Part shown: positions 43,125 to 51,809 of the stretch, in pieces
Layout: each line of letters opens with the position of its first letter
Position numbering within the stretch: the first letter of the stretch is position 1
DNA from: JANQOH01 sp965243325
GTDB taxonomy: Bacteria > Pseudomonadota > Alphaproteobacteria > UBA7887
Direction: 5' to 3'
Assembly: GCA_965243325.1 (NCBI GenBank)
Contig: CBDEUQ010000003.1
Location: forward strand, 682,001-746,000
Length of the DNA stretch: 64,000 bases
The notes under the pieces: model-generated
The model's database searches: none
What the model was told of the DNA's origin: nothing
Seen by the model: only the letters and a program-made list of their open reading frames with translations
Made by a program: the position numbers and the translations under genes

Positions 43125-44014
43125 GGGCCCTCGACGACCGTCACGTCGGCGGCGTAGCGGCGGCGAAACCACGTGAGCTGGCGTTTGGCGTAGCGCCGCG
43201 TCGCCCGCTGCGCCCGCGCCACCGCCTCGCCGCGGTCGAGTGCGCCGGCGAGGTGGGCGCGCAGTTCGGGCACGCCGAGCGCCTTCATCGCCGGCAGCGC
43301 CGGGTCGAGCGCCAGCGCCTCGAGCGCCCGCACCTCGTCGAGCGCGCCCGCCGCCATCATCGCGCGGAAGCGCGAATCGCAGGCGCGGTAGAGCGCGGCG
43401 CGCGGCGGGCGCACCAGAATGCGCAGCACCGGGCCGGCCAGCGGCGCGTGCACCTCCGCCCGCCACGCGGCGAGCGTCCGGCCGGTCGCCTCCAGCACCG
43501 CCCAGGCGCGCTTGACGCGCTGCGTATCGCCCGCCGCCAGCGCCGCCGAGGCGGGGTCGCGCACCGCCAGCTCGGCGTGGAACGCGCGCGCGCCGAGTTC
43601 GGCATGGCGCGCGTCGGCGCGGGCGCGGACCGCGGCCGGCACCGGCGGCACCGGCGCGAGGCCGCGTTCGAGCGCGCTCAGGTAGAGGCCGCTGCCGCCG
43701 ACCACCAGCGGCAGGCGCCCGGCGGCGTGGGCAGCGGCGATCTCGGCCAGCGCCAGCGCCCGCCAGCGGCCGGCCGAGCACGTCTCCGCCGCCGGCACCG
43801 CGCCGTAGAGGCGGTGGGGTACGCGCGCGCGCTCGGCGGCGCCCGGCCGCGCCGTCAGCACCGCAAGCTCGCGGTAGACCTGCATGGCGTCGCCGTTGAC
43901 GATCACCGCCGGCCGGCCGTCGCCCGCCAGCGCCTCGGCGAGCGCCAGCGCCAGCGCCGACTTGCCGCCCGCCGTCGGCCCGGCGACGACGACGACGACG
44001 GCAGCGGCGCTCAC
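43058..44014 (-). CDS. miaA: tRNA dimethylallyltransferase MiaA
   Basis: 318 residues. It transfers the dimethylallyl group to A37 of tRNAs, providing the substrate for MiaB encoded at the left of this window. Motifs: P-loop VVVAGPTAGGKSALAL, VIVNGDAMQVYRELAVLTARP, PLVVGGSGLYLSALERG, and the C-terminal RYAKRQLTWFRRR. GTG 44014 is the likely start, 11 bases past the CoA-transferase stop; longer frames run into that gene. It is unusually alanine-rich but complete. Confidence 0.94.
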   Translation of the reverse strand: MSAAAVVVVVAGPTAGGKSALALALAEALAGDGRPAVIVNGDAMQVYRELAVLTARPGAAERARVPHRLYGAVPAAETCSAGRWRALALAEIAAAHAAGRLPLVVGGSGLYLSALERGLAPVPPVPAAVRARADARHAELGARAFHAELAVRDPASAALAAGDTQRVKRAWAVLEATGRTLAAWRAEVHAPLAGPVLRILVRPPRAALYRACDSRFRAMMAAGALDEVRALEALALDPALPAMKALGVPELRAHLAGALDRGEAVARAQRATRRYAKRQLTWFRRRYAADVTVVEGPPPPAAAVEACHAAVRRVLLAG

Positions 44015-44024
44015 CGCACAGCGC

Positions 44025-46457
44025 TCAACCGCGCGCCGTCGGCGTCGGGCGGTCGCCGATGACGCCGGAGTCGCGGAGCGCCGCGATCTCAGCCCCGGCG
44101 AGGCCCAGCAGGCCGCCGAGGACGGCGTCGTTGTGCTCGCCGAGCAGCGGCGCCGGGCGGCGGAGCGGCGCCCGGCGGGAGTCGATCCGCCACGGCGTCG
44201 CCGGATGCGGCCTGACGCCGACGACGGCGCGCTCGAGGTCGATCCAGAAGCCGCGCTCGCGCAAGCCCTCGTCGTGCAGCGCATCGCCGGGCCGCCGCGC
44301 CGCGCCGGCGGCGACCCCCGCCGCCTGCAACCGCCGCATGGCCGCGTCGGCGTCCTGCGTCGCCGTCCACGCCGCGACGGCCGCCTCGATCTCGTCCTCG
44401 CGGCGGCGGCGGCCGGCGGCCGTGGCCAGCGACGCGTCGGCGGCGAGGTCGGGCCGGCCGACCACCCGGCACAGGGCCGGCCATTGGCCGTCGTCGGTCA
44501 CCGCCACGGCGAGCCACGAGTCGGCGCCGGCACAGGCGAAGCAGCCGTGCGGCGCGAACACGGGGTGCCGGTTGCCGGTGCGCGGCGGCGGCGCGCCGGC
44601 GAGACCCTGGGCGACGGGGCCGTGGGCGCCGAGCTGCAGCATGCACTCCACCTGCGACAGGTCGATGCGCTGGCCGCCGTCGCCGCCGCGGCTGCGGTAC
44701 AGGCCGGCAAGCAGCGCCGCCGCCGCGTTCAGGCCGCCGCACGCATCGCCGTAGGCGACGTGGGTCTGGACCGGCGGGCCGCCGGCCTCTCCCGTAAGGT
44801 GCGGCAGGCCGGCGGCGTGCTCGACCGTCGAGCCGTAGCCGCGGTACCCCGCCCACGGCCCGTCGGCGCCGAACGCCGGCAGGGATAGCATGACGATGTC
44901 CGGATTGGCGCGCCGGAGCGCGTCGAACGACAGGCCGAGCCGATCCATGACCCCGGTCGCGTGGTTCTCGATCGCGGCGTCGGCGCGCGCCGCGAGCCGC
45001 AACGCGAGGGCGCGCCCGCGCGGCGTCGCGAGATCGATGGCGACGCCGAGCTTGTTGCGGTTGACCTGGTTGAACGCCGCGCTCCTCTCGTGCTCCATCG
45101 CGGCGACGCTTTCGGGCGTGTGCTCCCAGCCGCGCCACCAGTCGGGATGCCGGCACGACTCGACCTTGACGACCTCGGCGCCATTGTCGGCCAGGTGCCG
45201 GGTCGCCAGCGGGCCGGACCAGCCCATCGTGAAGTCGAGCACGCGAATACCGCCGAGCGGGCCGGTTGCGCCCTCGGCGGCGGCGGCCGGGACGCGGCGG
45301 GCCGGAGCCGCGGCGAAGCGCACGGAGTCGGTGTGCGCCCCGAGACGAGGCGCCGCGCCGCCGCGGCAAAGCGGCGTGCGCGAGAGTTTCCACGGCACGG
45401 CGGCGGCGGGGAAGCGCCCGAGGTCGGGGTGACTGTATTCGGCCAGCAGCCCGCGGGCGCGAAAATGGTCGAGGCGGCCGAGGTCCGCCATCTCCGGCAC
45501 CAGGGCGAAGGGCACGCGGCGCTTCTGGCCCTCGTGGAACCATTCGAGCGCCGGGCGGGCACGGAACCGCGGCGCGAGGAGGCGGTCGAGCTCGGCGGTG
45601 CAGGCGCTGCGGTCGTGCGCAGTGCGGAAGCGCGGGTCGTCGATCAGCTCGGGCGCGCCGGCGAGCTCGCAGCACGCGCGCCACTGCGCCGGCGTCAGCG
45701 CCGTGACCCCGATCCAGCCGTCGGCGGCGCGCCAGATCGTCTGCGGATAGGTCGGCTGGAAGCGGTTGAGACCCTGGCGCACCGCGGGCGGGCCGCCGTA
45801 CGCCGCGCGCACGCCGGCGTTCTCGGTGTAGGCCATCTGCGCTTCGAGGATCGACTGGTCGATCCACGCCCCGGGGCCGCCGGCGCGGACGCCGATCAAC
45901 GCCGCGGCGGCGGCGACGAAGGCGGCGAGCGCGCCGGTGATCTGCGCGTTCCAGCCGCCGGGGACGACCGGCGGCCCGCCCTCCGGCCCGATGGGGTAGA
46001 GGAAGCCGGCGAGCGCCTGGACCACGGCGTCGCTGCCGGCCCAGCCGCGGCGCGAGCCGTCGGCGCCGAACCAGCTCAGCGACACCACCACCGACGCGGG
46101 ATTGGCCGCCGCCAGCGCGCCGCGGTCGAGACCGAACTCGGCCGCCCGGCCGGGGCCGAGCGCCTCGAGCACGACGTCGGCGCCGGCGGCGAGGGCGCGC
46201 ACCCGCGCGGCATCGGCGGGCGCGCCGAGATCGAGCGCCGCGCTCTTCTTCCCCGCGCTCAGGAACGCGTGCAGGCCGCTCGCCTCCGGGGCGGCGACGC
46301 CGGCGGCGAGCGGCGGCAACCGCCGGGTCGCGCAGCCCGTTTCCGGCGGCTCGATCTTCACCACCTCGGCGCCGCAGGCGGCGAACAGCGCGCCGCAATA
46401 GCCGAGCGCAACCCCGTCACCGACCTCGACCGCACGAACGCCCGTGAGCGCCGTCAC
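44025..46457 (-). CDS. Tandem CaiB/BaiF (class III) CoA-transferase fusion
   Basis: About 810 residues made of two full CoA-transferase domains (roughly 1-385 and 395-810). Both show the N-terminal pattern (LTGVRAVEVGDGVALGYCGA; LGGIRVLDFTMGWSGPLATR) and the VVxSLS/VMLSLPAFGADG block. The nucleophilic Asp of formyl-CoA transferase (GDSNSG) is kept in domain 2 as AYGDACGGLNAA. Domain 1 has PGGWNAQITGAL at that place, so it is probably non-catalytic. GTG 46457 with GGAG upstream is preferred; ATG 46496 is possible. CoA donor and acceptor are unknown. Similar tandem proteins exist in other alphaproteobacteria. Confidence 0.88.
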   Translation of the reverse strand: MTALTGVRAVEVGDGVALGYCGALFAACGAEVVKIEPPETGCATRRLPPLAAGVAAPEASGLHAFLSAGKKSAALDLGAPADAARVRALAAGADVVLEALGPGRAAEFGLDRGALAAANPASVVVSLSWFGADGSRRGWAGSDAVVQALAGFLYPIGPEGGPPVVPGGWNAQITGALAAFVAAAAALIGVRAGGPGAWIDQSILEAQMAYTENAGVRAAYGGPPAVRQGLNRFQPTYPQTIWRAADGWIGVTALTPAQWRACCELAGAPELIDDPRFRTAHDRSACTAELDRLLAPRFRARPALEWFHEGQKRRVPFALVPEMADLGRLDHFRARGLLAEYSHPDLGRFPAAAVPWKLSRTPLCRGGAAPRLGAHTDSVRFAAAPARRVPAAAAEGATGPLGGIRVLDFTMGWSGPLATRHLADNGAEVVKVESCRHPDWWRGWEHTPESVAAMEHERSAAFNQVNRNKLGVAIDLATPRGRALALRLAARADAAIENHATGVMDRLGLSFDALRRANPDIVMLSLPAFGADGPWAGYRGYGSTVEHAAGLPHLTGEAGGPPVQTHVAYGDACGGLNAAAALLAGLYRSRGGDGGQRIDLSQVECMLQLGAHGPVAQGLAGAPPPRTGNRHPVFAPHGCFACAGADSWLAVAVTDDGQWPALCRVVGRPDLAADASLATAAGRRRREDEIEAAVAAWTATQDADAAMRRLQAAGVAAGAARRPGDALHDEGLRERGFWIDLERAVVGVRPHPATPWRIDSRRAPLRRPAPLLGEHNDAVLGGLLGLAGAEIAALRDSGVIGDRPTPTARG

Positions 46458-46564
46458 CGGAGAGCTCCGTCCGCCATGGCCGGGCATCATCGCCACGCGC
46501 CGGCGGATGGCAAGGTCGCGGAGGACCGCCTGCCGGTCCCGCTCCCCCCGGGGTTCCGGTCCTC

Positions 46565-46800
46565 AAGCGTGCCGGGTGACGCGGACCGTCGGCGGCGCGT
46601 GCGGCAGAACGAAGCGGAAGGGCTGCGCGGCGTCGAGGTCCGCCGTGAAGCTCAGGCCGACGCCGCCGACCACCAGCGCCGAGGGAACCGCCGAGGGGCC
46701 GTTCGCATGGCCGAGAACGATACGCGGCCCGGCCGGATCGCGTGCCGGCGGATCCGGATCGCGGTCCCGTCGGCCATTTCCGCATCGACGGCGGCCAGCG
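46565..46800 (-). pseudogene. Alpha/beta-hydrolase fragment
   Basis: In the roughly 500-base gap beside the CoA-transferase gene, one minus-strand frame reads AEMADGTAIRIRRHA and the next frame continues DPAGPRIVLGHANG after a one-base slip. Together they match the opening of alpha/beta hydrolases (DGTxIxxRRHG-NPAGPRLVLxHGNG). The catalytic parts are missing. The rest of 46,458-46,959 shows nothing recognisable. Confidence 0.55.
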
Positions 46801-46959
46801 GAGCCGGCACGATGCACCCTGGGCTGTCCTGCGGCGCTGCGGCCGGACCCCGGGAATCCGCTTCGTGCATATACGCAGCTTCGCCGGGCGCCCGGACGTC
46901 GGCAAGCGACCGGCCGTTCGGCCGATGAATCCCGCAAAAGACGGATCGATTACAGATCT

Positions 46960-47802
46960 TTAAGGACCTGCCTCGTCGTCCCGGCGCGTGGCGCCGAAAG
47001 ACCCGAGAACCGCCCCGTTGTCGAATGTGTGGAACAACTCGCCGGACAGGTACTCGGGCGGCAGGACATGCGACGATCGACCGTCCGCGACCTGAGGATG
47101 GTGGAAATGATAGACGATCGGCTCCTCGCCGCTGAAGCCGGTTCCGCTGTCGAAGTCGAGATCGTCTGAAAACAACTCGATGGACCAGTCCGGATCGATG
47201 ATGGCGCCCGCGCCGTCCATGAAGCCGGCAATTGTCCCGGACAGGGTGTCGGCGTCGAAATCGACCTCGAAGGCTGCATCCGCCGCGAACGGCCCGGCGC
47301 GGCGGATGGCACCGCGGTGCTCGTACAGCCCGACCATGGCGCCGGCGTAGCCGGCGCTGCCGGCAACATTTTCGACCGTGCCGAAGGGGTAGTTGGAATG
47401 CGCGTAGGGATAGACGATCAGCGCATCGTCCTGAAACCGTATGTAGTACCCGAACTCCAGCCCTCCGTGACCGAAGAAGTGCTCGCGCTCGGTCTTGTTG
47501 CTGTACGTCACCTTGACGTTGTCGGTGCCGTCGACGCGATGGCGCCCGAGGGCCACGGGGAAGCCGGGGACCGGGGGCATCTCCCACTCGTCAAAGGCTT
47601 CGTAGTTGGAATTGGCAAGCCGGCCGGCCGCACCTCCGGTCCTCAACTGGTACCCGCGCAGGTTCGCCGCGAGGTCGAGGCCCGCCGCGACCCGTTCGGG
47701 ATCGAGGGTCAGGCCGGTCGTCGCCGATCCGGGGTTGGGGCCTCCGCAGGCGTTGAGCAGACAGTTGCAGGCGAGTATCAGGACGTAGCCGGCCGCGCGC
47801 AT
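46960..47802 (-). CDS. TbpB-like beta-barrel surface lipoprotein
   Basis: 280 residues. A signal peptide with lipobox (LILACNCLLNAC, Cys at about 17) starts at ATG 47802. The rest has the pattern of transferrin-binding-protein-B/factor-H-binding barrels: GHGGLEFGYYIRFQDDALIV, GYAGAMVGLYEHRGAIR, AAFEVDFDADTLSGTIAGF, and a C-terminal AVLGSFGATR like the GAFGAKR ending of that group. Such lipoproteins are usually displayed on the surface by Slam-type translocators, none of which is in the window. The ligand is unknown. Its G+C is slightly lower than its neighbours. Confidence 0.7.
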   Translation of the reverse strand: MRAAGYVLILACNCLLNACGGPNPGSATTGLTLDPERVAAGLDLAANLRGYQLRTGGAAGRLANSNYEAFDEWEMPPVPGFPVALGRHRVDGTDNVKVTYSNKTEREHFFGHGGLEFGYYIRFQDDALIVYPYAHSNYPFGTVENVAGSAGYAGAMVGLYEHRGAIRRAGPFAADAAFEVDFDADTLSGTIAGFMDGAGAIIDPDWSIELFSDDLDFDSGTGFSGEEPIVYHFHHPQVADGRSSHVLPPEYLSGELFHTFDNGAVLGSFGATRRDDEAGP

Positions 47803-48281
47803 GACAGACCGCCGCCAAGGGCCGCCGTCATGCCGTCCCGGTACGGCAGGCCGATCATGGACATGTGGCTCGCCCCGGCGAAACAGCCATACGGCGGGCA
47901 GCATGACGGGTACTGTGGGGTACATGGCGCTACCATAACGAAATTGCGCGGATTCGACAGGTACACAACGTGCTCGACAGCATGGTGCGGCGGGTTCCAG
48001 CGCCGCGCCGCCCGCTCCGCGGCCGTCCTCGGCATGTCGTGGCCGGCGGGCGCATCCACGGCAGGATGCCGTGCGGCAGACGCGGCGCCAGCGCATGGAC
48101 GGCGGCCTCGACGCGGTGCCACGCGATCATCGGACTCCCCGGATCCCCCGCCGGCCCCGCTCCCCGGGGCGGCGGCGTACCCGGAGGCGGTCTTCGCCCC
48201 GTGCCCCTCGTCCGTCTGCCGCCGACGCGGAATCCGGGATAAGCTTTGCCGGCCGCCGCCGAACGCCCCGCGAGGTCCCTC
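47803..48281. other. Intergenic region without recognisable gene
   Basis: 479 bases between the divergent TbpB-like lipoprotein and acyl-CoA carboxylase genes. Open frames on both strands were read and none has a convincing start or family resemblance. It presumably contains the two divergent promoters, but no clear -35/-10 pair was identified. Confidence 0.5.
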
Positions 48282-51200
48282 ATGCCCGTCTCCGCGCTGC
48301 TCATCGCCAACCGCGGCGAGATCGCGATCCGCATCGCCCGCGCCGCCGCCGACCTCGATATGCGCGCGGTGGCGGTCTACGGCGCCGACGACGCCGCGAG
48401 CCTGCATGCGCGCATGGCCGACGCGGCAGCGGCGCTGCCGGGGCGCGGCGCGGCGGCCTATCTCGACGTCGAAGCGATCGTCGCGGCGGCGCTCGCCCAG
48501 GGCTGCGACGCGGTGCACCCCGGCTACGGGTTCCTCGCCGAACGGGCCGACTTCGCGCGCGCCGTGACGGCGGCGGGGCTCGTGTTCGTCGGCCCCGAGG
48601 CGCGCCATCTCGAGCTGTTCGGCGACAAGACGCGCGCCCGCGCCGCCGCCGCGGAGGCGGGCGTCCCGGTGGCGCGCGGGATCGACCGCGCCGTCGACGA
48701 GGACGAGGCGCGGCGCTTCCTCGAGTCGCTCGGCCCCGGCGCGGCGATGATGATCAAGGCGGTCGCCGGCGGCGGCGGCCGCGGCACGCGGACGGTGAGC
48801 GAGGCGGGAGAAGTCGCCGCCGCCTGGCGCCGCTGCCGGTCGGAAGCGGCGGCGGCGTTCGGCCGCGGCGACGTCTACGTCGAGGAGCACGTGCCGCGGG
48901 CGCGCCACATCGAGGTGCAGATCCTCGGCGAGGGCGGCGGCGCGGCGGTCCATCTCGGCGAGCGCGACTGCAGCCTGCAGCGGCGGCGCCAGAAGATCGT
49001 TGAGGTGGCGCCGGCGCCGAACCTGCCGGACGCGCTGCGCCAGGCGATCGCCGGCGCCGCGCTCCGCCTCGCGCAGCGCGCCGGCTACGCCAACGCCGGA
49101 ACCTTCGAATTCCTGTTGCGGGAAGACGGGCACTTCGTCTTCATCGAGGCGAACGCGCGCCTGCAGGTGGAGCACACGGTCACCGAGCAGGTCACCGGAG
49201 TCGACCTCGTGGCGGCGCAGATCCGCCTCGCCGGCGGCGAGTCGCTGGCCGCCCTGGGGCTCGCGGACGCGAATGCCGTGCGCCCGCGGGGGACGGCGGT
49301 GCAGGCGCGGGTGAACATGGAGACGATCGGCGCGGACGGCACCGTCCGCCCGGGCGGCGGCGCGCTGGCGGCCTACGAGCCGCCGAGCGGCCCGGGGGTG
49401 CGGACCGACGGCTGCGGCTACGCCGGCTACCGGGTCAACGCCGCCTTCGACCCGCTCCTCGCCAAGGTGGTCGGGCACGCGCCGAACGGAACGGTCGCCG
49501 ACGCCGCGGCGCGGACGGGGCGGGCGCTCGGCGAGTTCCGTCTTGCCGGAGTCGACACCAACGTGGCCTTCCTCCTGAACGTTCTGGAGCACGCGGACGT
49601 GGCGGCGTGGCGCGTGCACACGCGCTGGGTGGACGAGCACATGGCCGACCTGGCGCGCGCGGCGCCGCGGCGCGCGGCGCGCCACGCGGCGGCGCCGGAG
49701 GGGGATACGGCGGAGCCCGGCGACGGATACGCCGGCGCGCGCGTCGACAGCCGCGATCCGCTCGCCCTGTTCGCGCACGACGCCGCGGTCAAGGCCGCCG
49801 CGGCGGCGCCGGCCGCGGCAGCGACCGCGGCGGCGGGACCCGACGGATCGAAGGGCCTCGCGGCGCCGATCCAGGGCACCATCGTCGACATCGCCGTGGC
49901 CGTCGGCGACGTCGTGCGCCCGGGGCAGGAGGTGGCGGTCGTCGAGGCGATGAAGATGGAGCACGTCGTCGTCGCCGACCGCGGCGGCACGGTGCGCGCC
50001 GTGACCATGGCGGCGAGCGACGTGGTGCGCCAGGGCCACCCCATCGTCTTCATCGAGGAGACCGGTTCCGACGCGGGCGCGGCCGCCGCCGCGCGCGCCG
50101 ACGAGGACCCCGACCGCATCCGCCCCGACCTTCGGGAAGCGCTCGACCGGCACGCGGCGACGCTGGACGAGAACCGGCCCGATGCGGTCGCGCGGCACCA
50201 CGGGCGCGGCTTTCGCATGGTGCGCGCGAGCATCGGCGAACTGGTCGATCCGGGGTCGTTCCAGGAGTACTGGCCGCTGATCGTCGCCCAGCGGCACCAG
50301 CGGCACGACATGGCGTATCTGCGCCGGCGGACTCCCGCCGACGGCGTGGTGGCCGGGACCGCGACGATCAACGGCGCGCAGTTCGACGACGAGCGCGCGC
50401 GCTGTGCCATCGTCGCCTACGACTACACGGTGCTCGCAGGCACGCAGGGGCGGCGCAACCACTACAAGCAGGACCGCATGTTCTCGCTCGCCGCGCGGTT
50501 CCGGCTGCCGCTGGTGCTGTTCTCCGAGGGCGGCGGCGGCCGGCCGGGGGACGACGACACCGGGCCGCGAGTCGCCTTCGACACGCACACCTTCACGCAG
50601 TTCTCGAAGCTCAGCGGCCTCGTGCCCCTGGTCGGCGTGAACAACGGCCGCTGCTTCGCCGGCAACACGGCGCTGCTCGCGTGCTGCGACGTTATCGTCG
50701 CCACCGCGGCGTCGACGATCGCGATGGGCGGCCCGGCGATGATCGAGGGCGGCGGGCTCGGCGTCTACACACCGGAAGAGGTCGGGCCGATGTCCTTCCA
50801 GGCGCCGAACGGCGTCGTCGACATCCTGGTTCCGGACGAGTCGGCGGCGGTGGCGGCGGCGCGGAAGTACCTCTCGTACTTCCAGGGTCCGGTCGGCGAA
50901 TGGACGGCGCCCGACCAGCGCCGCCTGCGCCACATCGTGCCGGAAAACCGGGTGCGCCTGTACGACATGCGCGAGATCGTGCGCACCATCGCCGACGAAG
51001 GCTCGGTGCTCGAGCTGCGCGAGGCATTCGGCATCGGGATCATCACCGCGTTCGCGCGCGTCGAGGGACAGCCGCTCGGCATCATCGCCAACAATCCGCA
51101 CCATCTGGCGGGCGCCATCGATTCCGACGGCGCCGACAAGGGCGCGCGCTTCCTGCAACTGTGCGACGCCTTCGACATTCCCGTGCTCAGCCTGATGGAC

Positions 51201-51674
51201 TGCCCGGGGATCATGGTCGGCCCCGACGCCGAGCGCACGGCGCTGGTGCGCCACAGCGTGCGCATGTTCAACGTCGGCGCCAACATGACGACGCCGCTGT
51301 TCGGCGTCGTCGTGCGCAAGGCCTACGGCCTCGGCGTGCAGGCGATGTGCGGCGCAAGCTCGCTGGTGGGGTTCTTCACCGTGGCCTGGCCGACGGCGGA
51401 GTTCGCCGGCATGAACATCGAGGGCGAGGTCAAGCTCGGCTTCCGCGACGAGCTGGCGGCGATCGCCGACGCGGAGGCGCGCCGCGCCGAATTCGACCGC
51501 CGGGTGGCCAGCGCCTACGACCGCGCCAAGGCGGTCAACGCGGCGGCGGGCGGCGGCCTCGACGACGTGATCGACCCCGCCGACACGCGCCGGTGGATCG
51601 CCAACGGCCTGCGCCGCGTGCCGCCGCCGGCGGCGCGCAGCGGCAAGAAGCACGCCTTCGTCGATACGTGGTAG
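48282..51674 (+). CDS. Single-chain acyl-CoA carboxylase (BC-BCCP-CT fusion)
   Basis: 1,130 residues holding a complete biotin-dependent carboxylase. Biotin carboxylase is at 1-460 (LLIANRGEIAIRIARAA, IKAVAGGGGRGTR, FIEANARLQVEHTVTEQVTG). The biotin carrier (VVEAMKMEHVV, biotinyl Lys near 563) follows an alanine-rich linker. A carboxyltransferase spans about 620-1130 (SEGGGGRPGDDDTGPR, AMGGPAMIEGGGLG, PDAERTALVRHSVRMF). This domain order matches the single-chain long-chain acyl-CoA carboxylases rather than the usual two-subunit propionyl- or acetyl-CoA enzymes. ATG 48282 follows GAGG. Substrate length cannot be judged from sequence. Confidence 0.92.
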   Translation: MPVSALLIANRGEIAIRIARAAADLDMRAVAVYGADDAASLHARMADAAAALPGRGAAAYLDVEAIVAAALAQGCDAVHPGYGFLAERADFARAVTAAGLVFVGPEARHLELFGDKTRARAAAAEAGVPVARGIDRAVDEDEARRFLESLGPGAAMMIKAVAGGGGRGTRTVSEAGEVAAAWRRCRSEAAAAFGRGDVYVEEHVPRARHIEVQILGEGGGAAVHLGERDCSLQRRRQKIVEVAPAPNLPDALRQAIAGAALRLAQRAGYANAGTFEFLLREDGHFVFIEANARLQVEHTVTEQVTGVDLVAAQIRLAGGESLAALGLADANAVRPRGTAVQARVNMETIGADGTVRPGGGALAAYEPPSGPGVRTDGCGYAGYRVNAAFDPLLAKVVGHAPNGTVADAAARTGRALGEFRLAGVDTNVAFLLNVLEHADVAAWRVHTRWVDEHMADLARAAPRRAARHAAAPEGDTAEPGDGYAGARVDSRDPLALFAHDAAVKAAAAAPAAAATAAAGPDGSKGLAAPIQGTIVDIAVAVGDVVRPGQEVAVVEAMKMEHVVVADRGGTVRAVTMAASDVVRQGHPIVFIEETGSDAGAAAAARADEDPDRIRPDLREALDRHAATLDENRPDAVARHHGRGFRMVRASIGELVDPGSFQEYWPLIVAQRHQRHDMAYLRRRTPADGVVAGTATINGAQFDDERARCAIVAYDYTVLAGTQGRRNHYKQDRMFSLAARFRLPLVLFSEGGGGRPGDDDTGPRVAFDTHTFTQFSKLSGLVPLVGVNNGRCFAGNTALLACCDVIVATAASTIAMGGPAMIEGGGLGVYTPEEVGPMSFQAPNGVVDILVPDESAAVAAARKYLSYFQGPVGEWTAPDQRRLRHIVPENRVRLYDMREIVRTIADEGSVLELREAFGIGIITAFARVEGQPLGIIANNPHHLAGAIDSDGADKGARFLQLCDAFDIPVLSLMDCPGIMVGPDAERTALVRHSVRMFNVGANMTTPLFGVVVRKAYGLGVQAMCGASSLVGFFTVAWPTAEFAGMNIEGEVKLGFRDELAAIADAEARRAEFDRRVASAYDRAKAVNAAAGGGLDDVIDPADTRRWIANGLRRVPPPAARSGKKHAFVDTW

Positions 51675-51809
51675 GGGCGGACGCTTCCGCGAAGGCGCCG
51701 CGGAAGGCGGCCGTCCCCGGGACGCCGGCGCGGTGCCGGCCGCCGGAGTCGGCCCTGACCCTTGCGCGGTGCCAATACGCGCCGGCGACTCGTTCGACGG
51801 CGGGCTCCC

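Noticed and set aside
47778..51653. Minus-strand frame of nearly 1,300 codons antisense to the acyl-CoA carboxylase
   Set aside because: A stop-free shadow caused by G+C-rich third positions; its sequence is arginine/histidine-rich nonsense with no domains.
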